A stretch of 64,000 nt of DNA. Source: Rhyacophila brunnea. Taxonomy: Eukaryota > Arthropoda > Insecta > Trichoptera > Rhyacophilidae. The stretch is taken from NCBI GenBank assembly GCA_022495005.1, contig JAGYXB010000275.1, positions 310,001 through 374,000 of the forward strand. Direction: 5' to 3'. The position numbers and the translations under genes were made by a program. Under the pieces are notes generated by a model. That model was not told the DNA's origin and made no database searches. It saw nothing but the letters and a program-made list of their open reading frames with translations. Shown here piece by piece: positions 10,995 through 23,271 of this stretch. Positions within the stretch are counted from its first letter, which is position 1. Each line of letters begins with the position of its first letter.

Positions 10995-13064
10995 ATAAAG
11001 AATTAACAGAAATAAAATAATAATCTAAATTAAAACTCACATACAATATAAAACTATATAAGTATAGTACGTTAAATAAATATATACACGTGACATATTA
11101 TACCCGAAATCAAATATCCAAAGGCGTTGAAAAAAACTTATTAATTGTGAGCGCGCGAAGAGTTTTGTTTCGTATTTCAATTGCATGGTGTGGTTTTTTT
11201 ATATTCTAATTTACCAATAGATGGCACCAGCGTTTTTCATATTTGTCAAACGTGGTGATTACTGATTACATTCCAATAATCTCATATAAAGAACTTGTAA
11301 CGATCACAATTTACAAGATTTGCTAGGTCTGTCTCGCTTTGTCAAATTTACATTTATCAACAAGGCAAATAAAACAACTTGCATTACTTGTGGCAATAAT
11401 TATTGAACTGTACGATTAATACCCGCACGTAATCTTATAATTACTTCATAGGTCTAAATTAATATTACGTACATACTTAATTTATTATGTATATATTTTA
11501 TCGAGTCTTTACTATTGATAACGATCGTTTCAACCAATCTAATAGTTTTGCGGTTGTTGCTGATTGTAATAAATTACGGTTTTACAAGTTGGTTAAAGTT
11601 GAAGTATATAAATTCTCCGTTCCCTTATTTCTCACTATTGAGGATTGTGCTGTATTTTAAGTGTCCTAGATCCTTACATTCTGCCGTCCACATAGCTGAA
11701 GGTTCCGGAAGGCCTGTAACAAAACTGAGTGGCAAGTGCTGACGATAGTCCTAGTTATTTCTCATCTTCGAATGCAATGTGGAAGGTAACCTGTTCGCGT
11801 AAAATGATTATTTTCGATTCTGTATTTCGTTCGACTTTAATTATCATATAACCATTTTTTCTTTTCTTATATAAACAGTCTACAAACAGTTATTATGTAT
11901 ACATACTATGAAAGTTCACAATTTCGTGCCACGGCCTGACTATTAATGAGTGTTGGTTTCAAGTCTCTACAGTCCACAATTCTACACCATAAAATAATAT
12001 GTAAAAAAACTAACGGTTTGATCAGGAAACCTTTAGTCAATAAATCAATATTATATTAATAAACTATCTAATGATAATTATCTTTATAATAGAAAGGCAC
12101 ATGTAATTAAAAAAGTATTTCTGTTATTAATATTTCAAAGATTGATTGAACTTATCGTACAGACAGATTTGTAGTAGGTATTATAAAAAAAACATTAGTT
12201 GGATTTATCTGAATCCGTTTCTTTTGCTAAGTAATCTAAAAAAATTCGATAAGTGCTAAGTTGATAACAATCGTGCTTATCGTTTTGTGGTGTTTTTTAA
12301 TAATTATTGTTATTATACATTGGGTTCTTAAGATTGAAAAGTTTAAATATGTACTACGCTTAATTAGAAATGAGTATTACAATGATTGATTGCAGTTGAT
12401 TTTTTTGTATATTCAGATTTGTACTTGATGAATACTAAATAAACTTATAAAAAATCGGATGGATTCATTTTAATCCGAATCCGTTTTCTTTGCTCAGTAA
12501 AGTAAAGTAATATATCTATAGAATTTTCCGAGCACTTGACGTTTCAGAAAGCTATTACAAAAAAATGAAATATACGCAGAGGAATAAAAAATCAAATGCA
12601 AATGTATCTGCCGAGGATTAATGGATTAAAACGTTTTGTAAAAGGGAGGAAAACCACATTTCGCGAAACGGAGGGAGAGAAAAATCGGAAAAGCGAAAGT
12701 AAAAGAAAAGTTTGAATGGAAAACTCGGCGTAAAATTAATGTTTACAATAACAAAATAATCTCGTACAATCAATATTCCAAAACGAAAAAAAATGATCCG
12801 AAGAGCTTAAATACAAGTGTGCATATATTTAAATTACATATATGATTGCTTGAACAAAACAAAAACAAAACTTGTGATAAACTAGATTCTTTGACTAGCT
12901 CGTAATTATCTTGTTAAATTACACACTCAAGAAAAAGGACCGCTTATTGGAACGCCGTTGGTTTATTTCTATACACTTTAACTTATATTACTAAATTGTA
13001 TAATGCTTTCTCGTTGTTTTTTTATTTTTAAAGTACCAACTGTCCTCTGACATTTAATACTTTG
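10995..13064. other. AT-rich DNA with one purine-rich block
   Basis: A short block at about 11200-11260 contains ATAGATGGCACCAGCG, a type of word common in insect repeats. A purine-rich stretch lies at about 12630-12720 (GGAGGGAGAG, AAAAGCGAAAG). No gene can be supported; the frame at 11515-11742 has no recognisable domain. Confidence 0.4.
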
Positions 13065-13240
13065 GACGCGGAAGACGCACACGGTGCGTAATGACCAGGC
13101 GGCCGATCAATGTAATTAACGTGCATTTTAAAGGGGGCAATTAAAATCTCATTATCTATTCAGCAGCGAAAGCGTTAAACGTTTATTTACGTAAGGAATT
13201 GCAAATGGCCGACAATAATAAAATCCCTGCCTAGGCAACG
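13065..13240. promoter_or_regulatory. Candidate conserved noncoding element
   Basis: About 175 bp of balanced, non-repetitive sequence interrupts the AT-rich surroundings. It holds homeodomain-type words (GTAATTAACG, CAATTAAAATC) and CG-containing words (GGCGGCCGATC, CAGCGAAAGCG). It has no useful reading frame and no second copy in the window. Such blocks often turn out to be conserved enhancers, but this is inferred from texture alone. Confidence 0.25.
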
Positions 13241-13302
13241 GAACAATCCTAAACTATAATATTATACTCTATAATCGTCACGATTGCAGTATCATACTGT
13301 GG

Positions 13303-13368
13303 CACAAAGGTAGTGCCTTCGGCTGATAACCGAACCATCGGTGGTTCGAATCCAATCGAGTACCAAAA
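13303..13368 (+). pseudogene. tRNA-like sequence, probably SINE-derived
   Basis: A five-base-pair anticodon stem, TTCGG/CCGAA, encloses a seven-base loop, CTGATAA. A B-box-like GGTTCGAATCC follows. The T stem is imperfect and the acceptor strands do not pair well, so a working tRNA is unlikely. It fits the tRNA-related head of a SINE or an old tRNA pseudogene. Confidence 0.45.
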
Positions 13369-14089
13369 GAAGTATAACTTCAAAAAATATAATATGTAGG
13401 TTTCATACTATTTATCAACGTCTATACATAAACACAATATAATAGGTAATATAACGTATTGTTTTGTGCCCACTTATTTAGTATACTTTTAATATTATTG
13501 TCCACTGATGAGGGCTTTGTTTTAAATTTTAAATTTTTCGTTCATAATTTGTTGGTTTTTTTTACGTATTCACGGAATTGATATAGCCTGTTGTTTCCGG
13601 AAGGTGAAAAAAGTTAATGGGTAATAATTTACAAACATTTTATAAGATTATTGTGATTGTAAGGTTGATTGAGTGGCGTTACAAAAGTTATTTTTTTCTT
13701 TAAATTATTACAATATTATTGACAATTCCGTTTTCTCTGGTTTATCGGAAATGTTAAAAAAAAGTAATTTTTAGACTAACTGAATAATTTAAAGAAATCT
13801 ATTCTTAATGCAATCTAACCAAAAATGATTGCTGCCAATAAAAACACAGTTAAGCAACATTTGTACGATTACAATAATTATTAACAGTAGGTATCGTTTT
13901 TGAAAAATATTTTTAGAGCTGTAATTCTATTATAATAGCAACTACTTACATTATTATTATGTATTGTAACGGTAAATCTTGTAGTCTATACAATTGCAAT
14001 TAAAATATTATATTTTACCATGTTATTTCTCCCGATATTTTACCCGATAGTCAGTATTCAACCACACAGATTAAAAACGCGGTAACTTT
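13369..14089. other. AT-rich DNA without recognised features
   Basis: No coding, RNA or repeat boundary signal is seen. Confidence 0.5.
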
Positions 14090-14469
14090 GCTCCTCATTG
14101 TAATAGAGTGCTGACCAGTATCTGAGATTTTGAGCTAATCCTTTCTTCTTCTACCAGGACCTCCCTTTTCGGTAATCTTCCCTTAGATAATATCATGCAT
14201 AAGCCGACATATCACTGGACAACGAACGCATGATGTAGCGAAAATATGCAAAGCACGTTTCTTGTTTCAACTTCTTTGGATATTTTTTTCAACAATCACT
14301 TCGGCGTGCATAGCGCTGGCGTTCCAGCTGAACGGTTCATCAGTCTGGTATATTCGCATTTTAAATGTTTTAATCATTGTAGCTGTGAGGGTCTGCATTC
14401 CGTACATGTATTCTGAATAGGTAGGGCATCTTGCCATTCTCGTTCTGATTTCCACATTAAGGTCAATTA
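14090..14469 (-). pseudogene. Non-LTR RT C-terminal relic (RTE/CR1-like type)
   Basis: The minus strand reads IDLNVEIRTRMARC, then YGMQTLTATMIKTFKMRIY and SAMHAEVIVEK. After a frame break it gives readable pieces around FATSCVR and GKITEKGRSW. The order matches the region after the RT core in a common arthropod family: 'IRTRIARAR', 'CETWTLTA..M..L..F.MW.YRR', 'GHI.R', 'GKI.GKR..GRR'. Stops and frameshifts make it a pseudogene. Its upstream side is interrupted by the hAT element starting at 14478. Confidence 0.75.
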
Positions 14470-14477
14470 CTACACAG

Positions 14478-15197
14478 CAGTGACGAAGAGTGGAAGTAGG
14501 CTGTGGATATCCGACATCATAATAAAAATTTCAGATGGTATTGGTTAGATTTTAAAATTCAATCAAAGCTTGCCCAAACCAAATCATAATAAAAATAAGA
14601 TAGAAAATAATCCTATATCTATAAAACATCTAATATTATACCATTATACCATACACAAGGGCTGAACAAAAAAGAACCACAAGTGCGAGTGAGAAAGCAT
14701 TCGTCTCGCTTATATCTCCGCAATATACGTTAGAGTAAGATAGAATCTCTACGGCTGAATTAAATATTTTTGTACACGTCGCTGGTAAATATTGATTTGG
14801 ATGACTAGTCTGCTAATTAATTTAGAAGAAAATATGGTGAAGCAACATCATGGTATAACGTTTCATAGTTGAGATAATAATAATAAAATTGAAGTAGGTA
14901 CTTACTACTGTGCGTTATGCGCAAGAAACACGGCTTCATTTTGCCGAATGATACCCATTCTCTTTATATTATTACTCTGAGACCACACATCATTTTAGAT
15001 AGATTTTATAGATAAAAGAATATTTTTTATCGATTATGTTTTCGGTTAGCCAGGGCTGAATTGAATTTTAAAAACTAACTAACACCATCTGCAATTCGTA
15101 TTACCAATTCAACGAAAATAAATAAGTGTGTCCGACCAAGTTTAGCGTGCGCTATTTATGTCGGGTCTGCACAGACTACCTCAACCCTTCGCCACTG
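14478..15197 (+). mobile_element. hAT-type element, CAGTGRCGAAG family
   Basis: The left end is CAGTGACGAAGAGTGG and the right end is CAACCCTTCGCCACTG. The flanks carry an 8-bp target duplication, CTACACAG (14470-14477) and CTACACAT (15198-15205), with one mismatch. TIRs beginning CAGTG and an 8-bp duplication are typical of hAT transposons. No transposase remains in the 720 bp. It is related to the elements at 7275-8249 and 27248-28569 and inserted into the LINE relic at 14090-14469. Confidence 0.75.
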
Positions 15198-15430
15198 CTA
15201 CACATTAACCTTTCGTGCATTTAAGATGTCCTGGTTTTGTCGATTAGGCAGATTGACATTTTTTTTAAATTTGAAAAGTTCACGAGCCTGTGAACATTTA
15301 TGAAACATTAAAGAATGTACACACACAAGTTGACAACATTATAAAAATCTTTGAGAAGTAATAACCATTGGTTAGTTCAACAATTAATGAAAACGATTTA
15401 TCGTAATTTAAATTATTATAATTAGTTATG
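15198..15430. other. Short AT-rich spacer
   Basis: Its first bases may continue the LINE relic interrupted by the hAT insertion, but no protein signature is readable. Nothing else is recognised. Confidence 0.35.
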
Positions 15431-15892
15431 TCTTTACTGAGCCTATTTTATAGATGCACCTAGCGGAAAACACGAAGCTTGCAATTTGAGACATTTTTTT
15501 GATAATTTACAATTTCAACTGTATTAATTAATAAATATGTATCTGAAAACAATTTTTAATTAACATCTACAATTTAAGAAAAATGTTATAAAATGTGAAT
15601 TTGGTGCAGGGTCCCACGTTATTATTACATATTATTTTATAGTCATATTTATTATTAAATTTAGTTTATTAAGTTTTCTATTTTTTAACGTACTTAGAGA
15701 TTTTTGACTAATTCATAGTTTTAATATTTTTTTTATTCATTTTAAAAAACATCGATTATTATAAAAATATAAATGTGTATAACTTGAAATCCTTTTTATT
15801 TTTATAAGTTATAAATTATCAAAAAAAATGTCTCGAATTGCAAGCTTCGTATTTTTCCGCTAGGTGCCTTTTTAAAAAAGGCTCAGTAAAGG
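15431..15892. mobile_element. MITE with long terminal inverted repeats
   Basis: Inverted repeats of about 75 bp bound the element. They include CTTTACTGAGCC, CACCTAGCGG and GAAGCTTGCAATTTG on the left and the complements on the right, with a few mismatches. The interior of about 300 bp is A/T-rich and non-coding. No clear target duplication was found. A plus-strand frame at 15838-16095 starts in the right repeat and is not considered a gene. Confidence 0.7.
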
Positions 15893-16159
15893 CTTCACCT
15901 CAATATTATTTAAGTTGTAAATTTTTGTTTGTGTATAGTGTATACCTATGTGTATACTTATGTTTTATGATTTACTGTATAATATTGGCTGATCTCTGGT
16001 TTCTGTGCACTTTTAAAATATTTATGTGGAAAATTGCTTTCAAATTTGATATTTTTAGTACCAACGCAAAATTTTTTATTTTGCGTGGATTATAATATAT
16101 TCGCTAGTCAGAATCTCGTTAAGTATTCCGATATATTTACCAGACGTTGAAATTCGACG
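15893..16159. other. AT-rich DNA with a small hairpin
   Basis: CAGACGT and ACGTCTG near 16141-16164 form a 7-bp stem around a 9-base loop. Nothing else is recognised. Confidence 0.4.
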
Positions 16160-16510
16160 TCTGCGGCATAGATACGGTCGATTATCTTTTTGTGCAAAAA
16201 AAACCTCTAAATAATTCTCGGTAGAAACACAATCGAAGAGCACGTACAATGTGCCCGAAAAGCGTGACTAAACCCCTCCGAAGTGTCCCCCGCTCGGATG
16301 CCGGTTTTGTAACGTAATATACGGAGCGATAAAAAAACCGAAAAACCGAAAGACAAGCGGCCGGAGAGAGCAAACCGAGCGAGCGATTCGTACTTGTGCT
16401 CTTATGCCCGCTGATAAAGAAGTAGAAAGAAAAATGTGCAATAAATAAGGCGAAATTGAATGGCATCCGAATGGCGTATATCAAAAGAAAAATCTGCCCC
16501 GGCACCAGGT
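16160..16510. promoter_or_regulatory. GC-richer island, possible regulatory block
   Basis: This block has a distinctly higher GC and CG content than its surroundings, for example GTCCCCCGCTCGGATGCCGG and GCGGCCGGAGAGAGC followed by GAGCGAGCGA. The GAGAG-type words could bind GAGA-like factors. Overlapping minus-strand frames (16182-16505 and 16402-16662) show no domain. It could be a promoter, a noncoding exon or a repeat fragment. Confidence 0.25.
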
Positions 16511-18422
16511 GGAAAAATGAAACCTTTCAAGTATCTAGTACTGGCAGCTATATTGTGTAAACAGTGTAAACCACGAGAGTAAGGAACCGCCGATTTTTTA
16601 TAAGTACTAAAAATAAACAAGTTTATTTTATGTCCAGCCTTCTGGCGTTCATTCATTATCACTCCATATTGGTTCTAGTAAGTATAGATATACACAACAT
16701 GTTTTTGTAGTATGTAAGTACCTACTCAATCACAATAAAATCTGTTTTATAGGTATTATTTAAACATAATAAAACGTACTATAACAGCGATAAATCTACA
16801 TTATATTATTCTACGTAGATAGGCAAATAATTCCACATCCATTATCGATGACTAAATTGAATTGTTCCAAATTTGAATTGTGATTATTATTCTTTGTTTG
16901 TTTGACATTCTAATTATTTTTGTCCTAATTTATATTAACCTCTTTTTGGAAATCACACTGAATTTTATGAATTCTTAATTTCTATATAATTAAATAATTA
17001 ATTATATCGATGGATTCATATTATCGAAGGGGGAAAAGATACACAAAGATTAACAATTATGAAAGAATTTGTACGTAGGTACACTTGGTAAAAAAAAAAC
17101 TATCGTTGAAACCACTGAACACATTTCGTTGTTTCATAGATTGAATGAAAGATATGAGTCTCAATATGAGTGCAAAAATAATAGGTAGGTAAATAGATAT
17201 ATTGGCGAGCGAGTGAGCAAGGCCGAGATAGCACAAGTAGACTATCATATTTTCTCAACCAGCCGGTAGTTATAATATTATAATATGTAATGCAAATAAA
17301 AAAATCACCACGTATTTTTCAACATAAATCATAATCTTCCGTTGACATCTCAAATTCAAACTAATGCATCTGATAATATATCTACATACTAGTATATGTT
17401 TCAATAATAATATAATTTTCCAATGTCTATACTCTATGTAGTAATGAAATCACATTGTATTTTTTCATGTAAAATTATTCCCTGATAATAATTTAATTTT
17501 AAAGGATGCACTTACGGATAGTATTATCGCGCGGTTGGAATGAAATACACTTAATAAGTTTGAAGTACCTACCGACGAAGCAATAAAAATATAATTTGAT
17601 ATGCAAACCGCATTATTAATGCATATTATTGTAATATTTAAATTATTTGTGACCTTCAAAACTTGCACAGCTATAAGAACCAAGATAATTATTAGTAAGT
17701 AAGTATAGTTTTTTTTTTTTTATATTTAGAGTTTTGTATAAATATTTTAAATAAAAATAGCAAAATAGATCATGTTCTGTGCCTCGGACGACAATTCTGT
17801 TTACAAGATTTTTAGCCTACCTACCGAAATATGAAACAAAATGTTCTGCAAATATATCTGTTTGGTTACCTAAGTAATATTTTCACTAATAACTTTAGCG
17901 GAATTAACTGCTTATTGGTGAAACATTGTATTAATTAAAATAAAACATTCATAATATGTAGTAGGTACTTATTCCAGAAAAAAAGATAATAATTATTATT
18001 TATATTAGATGCTGTCCTCTTCGATGGCGCAATCTCAATTCTATATTAATTGTACTCGTTTATATACTGGTGTTTATTAACAAGTCGTATAGTAGTATTA
18101 GGTATGTACCTACCTATTACTTTGCAAAATATTTTCCTACAATTTAATACATAATAATATAATAAATTCCATTGACTTTGTGAAGGGTGCTTGTCTGTGT
18201 TGCGGTGAAATAAAATTAATTTGGTTTTCCAACACAATTAATTAATTGTTTATATTTATTTTCATAAAACAATTTTGATATAAGAATTCTTTCTTTATGA
18301 TAATTGGTAAACAACTTTAAACGTGAGAAAGGTAATTTTGTATGCTGACTTTCAAACAAGAATTTTATTGGCTAATCATAAAATTATGTTTTAAAGTTGC
18401 AGACTGAGGCAGATATTTAATA
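16511..18422. other. AT-rich DNA without recognised genes
   Basis: Long A/T-rich sequence with TAGGTA-type words. The short reading frames at 17057-17248, 17465-17683 and 18046-18237 have no recognisable features. No repeat boundaries were found. Confidence 0.5.
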
Positions 18423-18430
18423 CTACCAAG

Positions 18431-19168
18431 TAGGGAATCCAATCCCGAGCCAAAATTCTGATCCCGGGATTTCGGGATTACAATTTGACAATCGGGACCG
18501 TCCCGGGATTGGCATTTTTTTCCATTGTTAATATAAAATTTTTATATTTACAAATAACATTGATAAAATCGGTCAAAAATAAATCTAGTATATTTTATAC
18601 TATTTAAGACATTTATTGTTAATATTGTATACGTTAAATCTTGGAAATACACAAGTTTAATGGAGTAAATAATATTGTAATATAAATAATAATGTGAATT
18701 TAATATGAGATTGCTATTTCTGATAGTAAAGACATAATGAATAGATCAGCGAGATTTAAAATAGTAAAGCAAATAATCATGGCATACTTATGGCCTTTCC
18801 GCTTCATAAATCTAATTAGTCAGCCAAATATGAAACTGCCGTAAAACGTATGATATCATGGTGGAATTACTTTGTTAAAAGTGCGAAGCATTGTTTTTTT
18901 ACCAATCTTTCTCATTTTTAATAATCTATGTGAAAAAATAAAATGAATCGGCAACCTACACATCAAACTTCATTCAAACTCAGTTTATTTCTAATGTAGT
19001 TATTTTGTATTAAAAGTATTTTTTCTGTTATATTTTCCATAAAAATTGATAAAAAAATCAATCCCGAAATCCCGGGATTATGTTTATCAATCCCGGGATT
19101 CATAGGTATCGAAAATAGCTCGGGATCCCGGGATCCCGGGATTCGGAATCCCGGGATTGGATTCCCTA
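18431..19168 (+). mobile_element. hAT MITE, 'GGGAATCC' family copy 1
   Basis: The ends are TAGGGAATCCAATCCCG and its inverted complement. The element is flanked by a perfect 8-bp target duplication, CTACCAAG (18423-18430 and 19169-19176), the hAT signature. Its subterminal regions contain many copies of ATCCCGGGAT, itself a palindrome, so the ends could fold strongly. The A/T-rich interior codes for nothing recognisable. A second member lies at 61676-62109. Confidence 0.92.
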
Positions 19169-19176
19169 CTACCAAG

Positions 19177-20985
19177 GGACTAATGATTGCTAATACATAT
19201 ATTTATATGTTTGTTATAATGTTATAATGTTATAAACAAAAAGTAAATATTCATTCTACACGATTACCTTGTGTTATTGGTATTATATTAAATCTTTATT
19301 TTATTATGATTAAAGTTAAATTTAATTAAGAATGATTATAATCGTATTATAACAACTTTTTTATTTTAATTAATATGGTACTCGAATAATAAAAATCAGT
19401 TACTTTAAAAAATGTTACATTACTGAATAGTGTTTCTGTAGTGCATTTTATTCAATGGTGTTTCTCTAACGGTGCATGATACCCATGAATAAACTATGTA
19501 AATTTATGTATTTTTTCAATGAAAACATTGTTGTATAACTTAGGCATTGTGCAGATATAAAACAATAGTACATAATATGTTAATTTGCATAATTATTTGT
19601 CTATCTCTCTCACATTGTTAGCAAATAGCTTTTGGGCATTCGTCATTATCCAGATGGTCAAATACCAAAAGTATTAAACAAACAGGAACCAAAGCGATAT
19701 CCTAAATATTTGCACATAATTATGATATTAAAATATAAACACAAAACGTAACATTACCTGCATATTATATTTGATAATTTCAATAAATATTACCTACATG
19801 CACTTATAAAATGATGATTTCATAATTATGTCGAATTAATTTATTATTTTTCGAAAAATTAATTAAATATTTAATATCAGAAGCGGTCTCGCCTGCTTAG
19901 GTGTATATTTTCAACAGCGAACCATCAACGTACGTGGGTAGTGCTGAATAATTGGTTTTATTTTATTGTATGATGTATTATCTGTTCACTAATAATATAA
20001 TTAATAGTAAACAGTATGTATGTCATTAACAAGAGATAATGCCGTTATCTTAATATAATTAAAATTATTACGAAAAAAATGTACCAACGTTACTTAATTA
20101 AAATTTTGTTTATTTTTGGCTATCTGCAGTGTCAATATTATGCTGAAATAACTGACCTTTTTAAAGATTTTTTTTATAATAAACATTAAATTTTACGCTT
20201 ACACATTGTACATTTTGTGTCGAGCATTTTTGACTTAAAATCCATTAATATATTCTGTAAAACTGGTTCTGACCAACGTATGTATACAAATCTCAGTCTA
20301 TTGCATTACCTACGTCAATTTTATAGTAATTAACGTGTTAATATTATATTGGGAATTGTTATATGTAACTCTTACAGAAAATATCTAAATTATCTATCAT
20401 TAACTATCATTTTTATTTATTAAAAGAATATCTTATTTAAAGGCGTTGATGAAATAGTTTGGTAGAAGATATTCTAATACTGTAATAAATCAATATTAAA
20501 TTCTGAAATTTTATATACCTACATTTTCTTATTATTATAGGAAAATATTGCACTCTGTTTTTTATATACGAGATAATATAGCCACATTTATTCACTTTGG
20601 TAAAAACAACTTAAATATGCACATACAAAACATTTTAATTTATTTCCTAAACTCATTAGCAGGTCTGTTTTATGCTATATTGTGTATCCATTGGACGTGG
20701 TACATGTATTTTTCAACTCACTTTTGAAATTAGCATGCCATCATCTTCTTACTGACACTTTGAAGTTTCAAAACGTCACTGACAACGGTTTACAAAAACA
20801 AACCACACAGTTAATATAATATAATGCAAGCATAATCAACATATGTTTTTTTTATAACGTAATATCTTTTTTGTATACTTATAGAGATACAACGTTTGGT
20901 TATCAAAAACAGCACTTTTATAAGTAAAAATAAATGAATTTATGTATGATTTAGTTAAAATTGTTTCAAAGTGGCACAAATTCGG
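19177..20985. other. AT-rich DNA without recognised features
   Basis: No coding, RNA or mobile-element signal is seen in either strand. Confidence 0.5.
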
Positions 20986-21320
20986 TTTACATCGTCTCGA
21001 AAATACGCGAATATCTGCGAAAATAGAAAGTGCTTCGCCAGTATGCGATTGGCGCGGTTTTCGAGCATAGATCGCGAAATGACGTAATTGTTAACGTCAC
21101 ATTAAAAGCAACGGAGATGACGACCGTCCGCAAACGCAGGCGGAAGGTAACTGACGGAGAACGGAATAAAATGGATGTGATTATTTTGGAAAAGCGACGG
21201 TACGTGGCGCTAGCTGACTGTAGGGGTAGTTTCCGGGCGCACGCGCGTAAACCCCTACCCCGCCCGCCCTTCGGGATAAAGGACATGCCGCGAGGAAAAA
21301 TAAGTGCGATGCGAAATATC
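20986..21320. promoter_or_regulatory. CpG-dense island, possible promoter or noncoding exon
   Basis: CG dinucleotides are dense here compared with the AT-rich flanks. The block contains inverted CRE-like words, TGACGTAATTG and TTAACGTCA, around 21079-21098. It also contains a hairpin, GTAGGGGT and ACCCCTAC, at about 21221-21260. A 141-codon plus-strand frame (21030-21455) and a 99-codon minus frame overlap in it. Neither shows a domain, and CG-rich sequence yields long frames by chance. A regulatory or first-exon role is possible but unproven. Confidence 0.25.
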
Positions 21321-21615
21321 TACAAACACGTGTACTACTTTCATTACAGTGTTTGCACGTCTGTCATTATTTCTTTTACTTCTTCTTCCTCAGCGATACG
21401 AAGAAAGCCATTTTCTTACTTCAACGTCAAAACGGTTAGAAAATGTGGGCAATAAATAATAATATGAGAACAAAATATATTTTCTGATAAGCAATATTAT
21501 TTTTGGTAGAAAACCAAAGGTAGGTACTTCTCCGAGGCGTGGCTTTTGTTCCTCGACTTTTCTCCTGATACGCCTAGATTCCAAGATTAGTTCGGAAGAA
21601 ATGAATATTGTATAC

Positions 21616-21976
21616 AACCAATGACATTATTAATGGACGACGCACTCAATACAGTAGCTAGCAAGTAAATTCGCGCATTCGCATGTATAGGTAGACGTCA
21701 CGCAATTTCCATTATGTGATATCACGCATCGGAAATCTATAGCAATATGACCTTTATTGTAATGGTGTTAGAGCAGTGTTTCTAATGTCAATGTTCATTT
21801 GAGCGAACCCATTCGAACCGAACCATTCGGCAGACCCAACAAAAAGCTTCAGGAATTTATAGCAATATCACCTTTATTGTAATGGCGTTAGAACAGATTA
21901 TGCCATTCGGCATACCCGACAATAAAGTGAGTGTCATTTTCTTTTCCAGATGATTCGTCCATATTAATGTCATTGT
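21616..21976 (-). mobile_element. TIR element, family D copy 1
   Basis: An inverted copy lies at 58828-59193. Its ends carry short inverted repeats, CCAATGACATTA at one end and TTAATGTCATTG at the other. The interior holds two direct copies of a unit with TATAGCAATAT, ACCTTTATTGTAATGG and GTTAGA, each linked to a GTCTGCCGAATGG-like word. The flanking minus-strand frame (21857-22162) runs out of the element and is not recognised. Confidence 0.7.
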
Positions 21977-23271
21977 ATACAACATATTGAGATTTGATTT
22001 TTTCGTTGCGCTCATGGAGAATGGAGACATACTTACAAACAAAAATCTAATATTGCCAACATTCAGTTTGGGCTCACCTACATCATAACGATATAAAATA
22101 GCATTGGCTAAAAACCGGTTAATCAGTCGACAACTCATTGACTGCAAACTGTTTAATACCAATTATGCGCCGACCAATGATCGGCCTCGAATGCTTTGCG
22201 AACTGTCAAAAATTATGTAATCTCACATTTGTGCGAATTTAGCTAAAAGCATATCCTATATTATAGTAAATCAAAATGGCTTCCGAACATTATTAATAAT
22301 ATGTTATGGCACAAATTTAATACCTATCCAAATATTTTTGTTTTCTAAAGCGGATGAAAAACATTGTACTTACTTACAGATTAGCTATACATTAGAAAGC
22401 AGGGTCTACTCATTTACATTGGGTAGGTATTGTAAATTCACGTTTATACCTTTACAAAATCATTGTCATTATTTGCTAACGTATTTCCGTGTGTCTGTTT
22501 AAATATCTCTACATACAACATATTATTATTTTGTACGTAGGTAGACAATACAATATGCAATATATGGTAGAAAAATTTACATAGATTGTAATAAGGCTAA
22601 CTACTGTCGAACAAGAATTTCATGTAAACGTGATAAAACTGCGAACTAACAATCCCCTCCAGTGCAGCTAATCGCACTTCTGTTTTCAAATGAGGAACAC
22701 CCCCAAATTTATCATTTCACTTTACGCTCCCGCTGTGTACGGATCTATAATTTACGTAATTTGAACCTTTAAATATTAAAAATATGTCTAAAACGATCAG
22801 GAGTGATGTTAGAATTATTATTAGTTTTTCTTTCGAAGAAGAAAAGGAATCGCATCTAAAAAACAGCCGGTATATTATTTAAGCACGCCTCGAGTGCGCG
22901 TTGCCGCCATGACAGGTACGTCTCTGAGAAGTCTTCTATATGCGAGTACAGCGACTGTTATCGCCGATTTCTAGTTGTCGAGAATACTAACTAATTTTAT
23001 AAATGTGTGCGTAATAAAACTATTGTATTCAGCAGTAATAAATACACAAATTAGTTTTATTTTTGTTTACGTATCGGCGATTTACTTTCGTAATATAACG
23101 TAGATAGGTAGCTATGAAAAATAAATAATAGAAAAAAATCCTAATTTTTACAGTCAATTGACCGTTAAATGACCATTTTTTGTTAATTTTTGCTTCATTT
23201 TAAGATACAAGGCAACAAATCAAACGCATTTATTTCGTAAAATTAAGATTCATTCAAAAGACTGCACTTAA
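21977..23271. other. Mixed DNA with some GC-richer words
   Basis: The region 22860-22990 is richer in CG and includes TTGCCGCCATGACAGGTACG, a start-codon-like context followed by a donor-like GTACG. There is no supported exon. The rest is A/T-rich without recognised features. Confidence 0.3.

Noticed and set aside
21030..21455. A 141-codon protein-coding gene
   Set aside because: CG-rich DNA makes long frames by chance. The opposite strand is open too, and no domain or splice context is visible.
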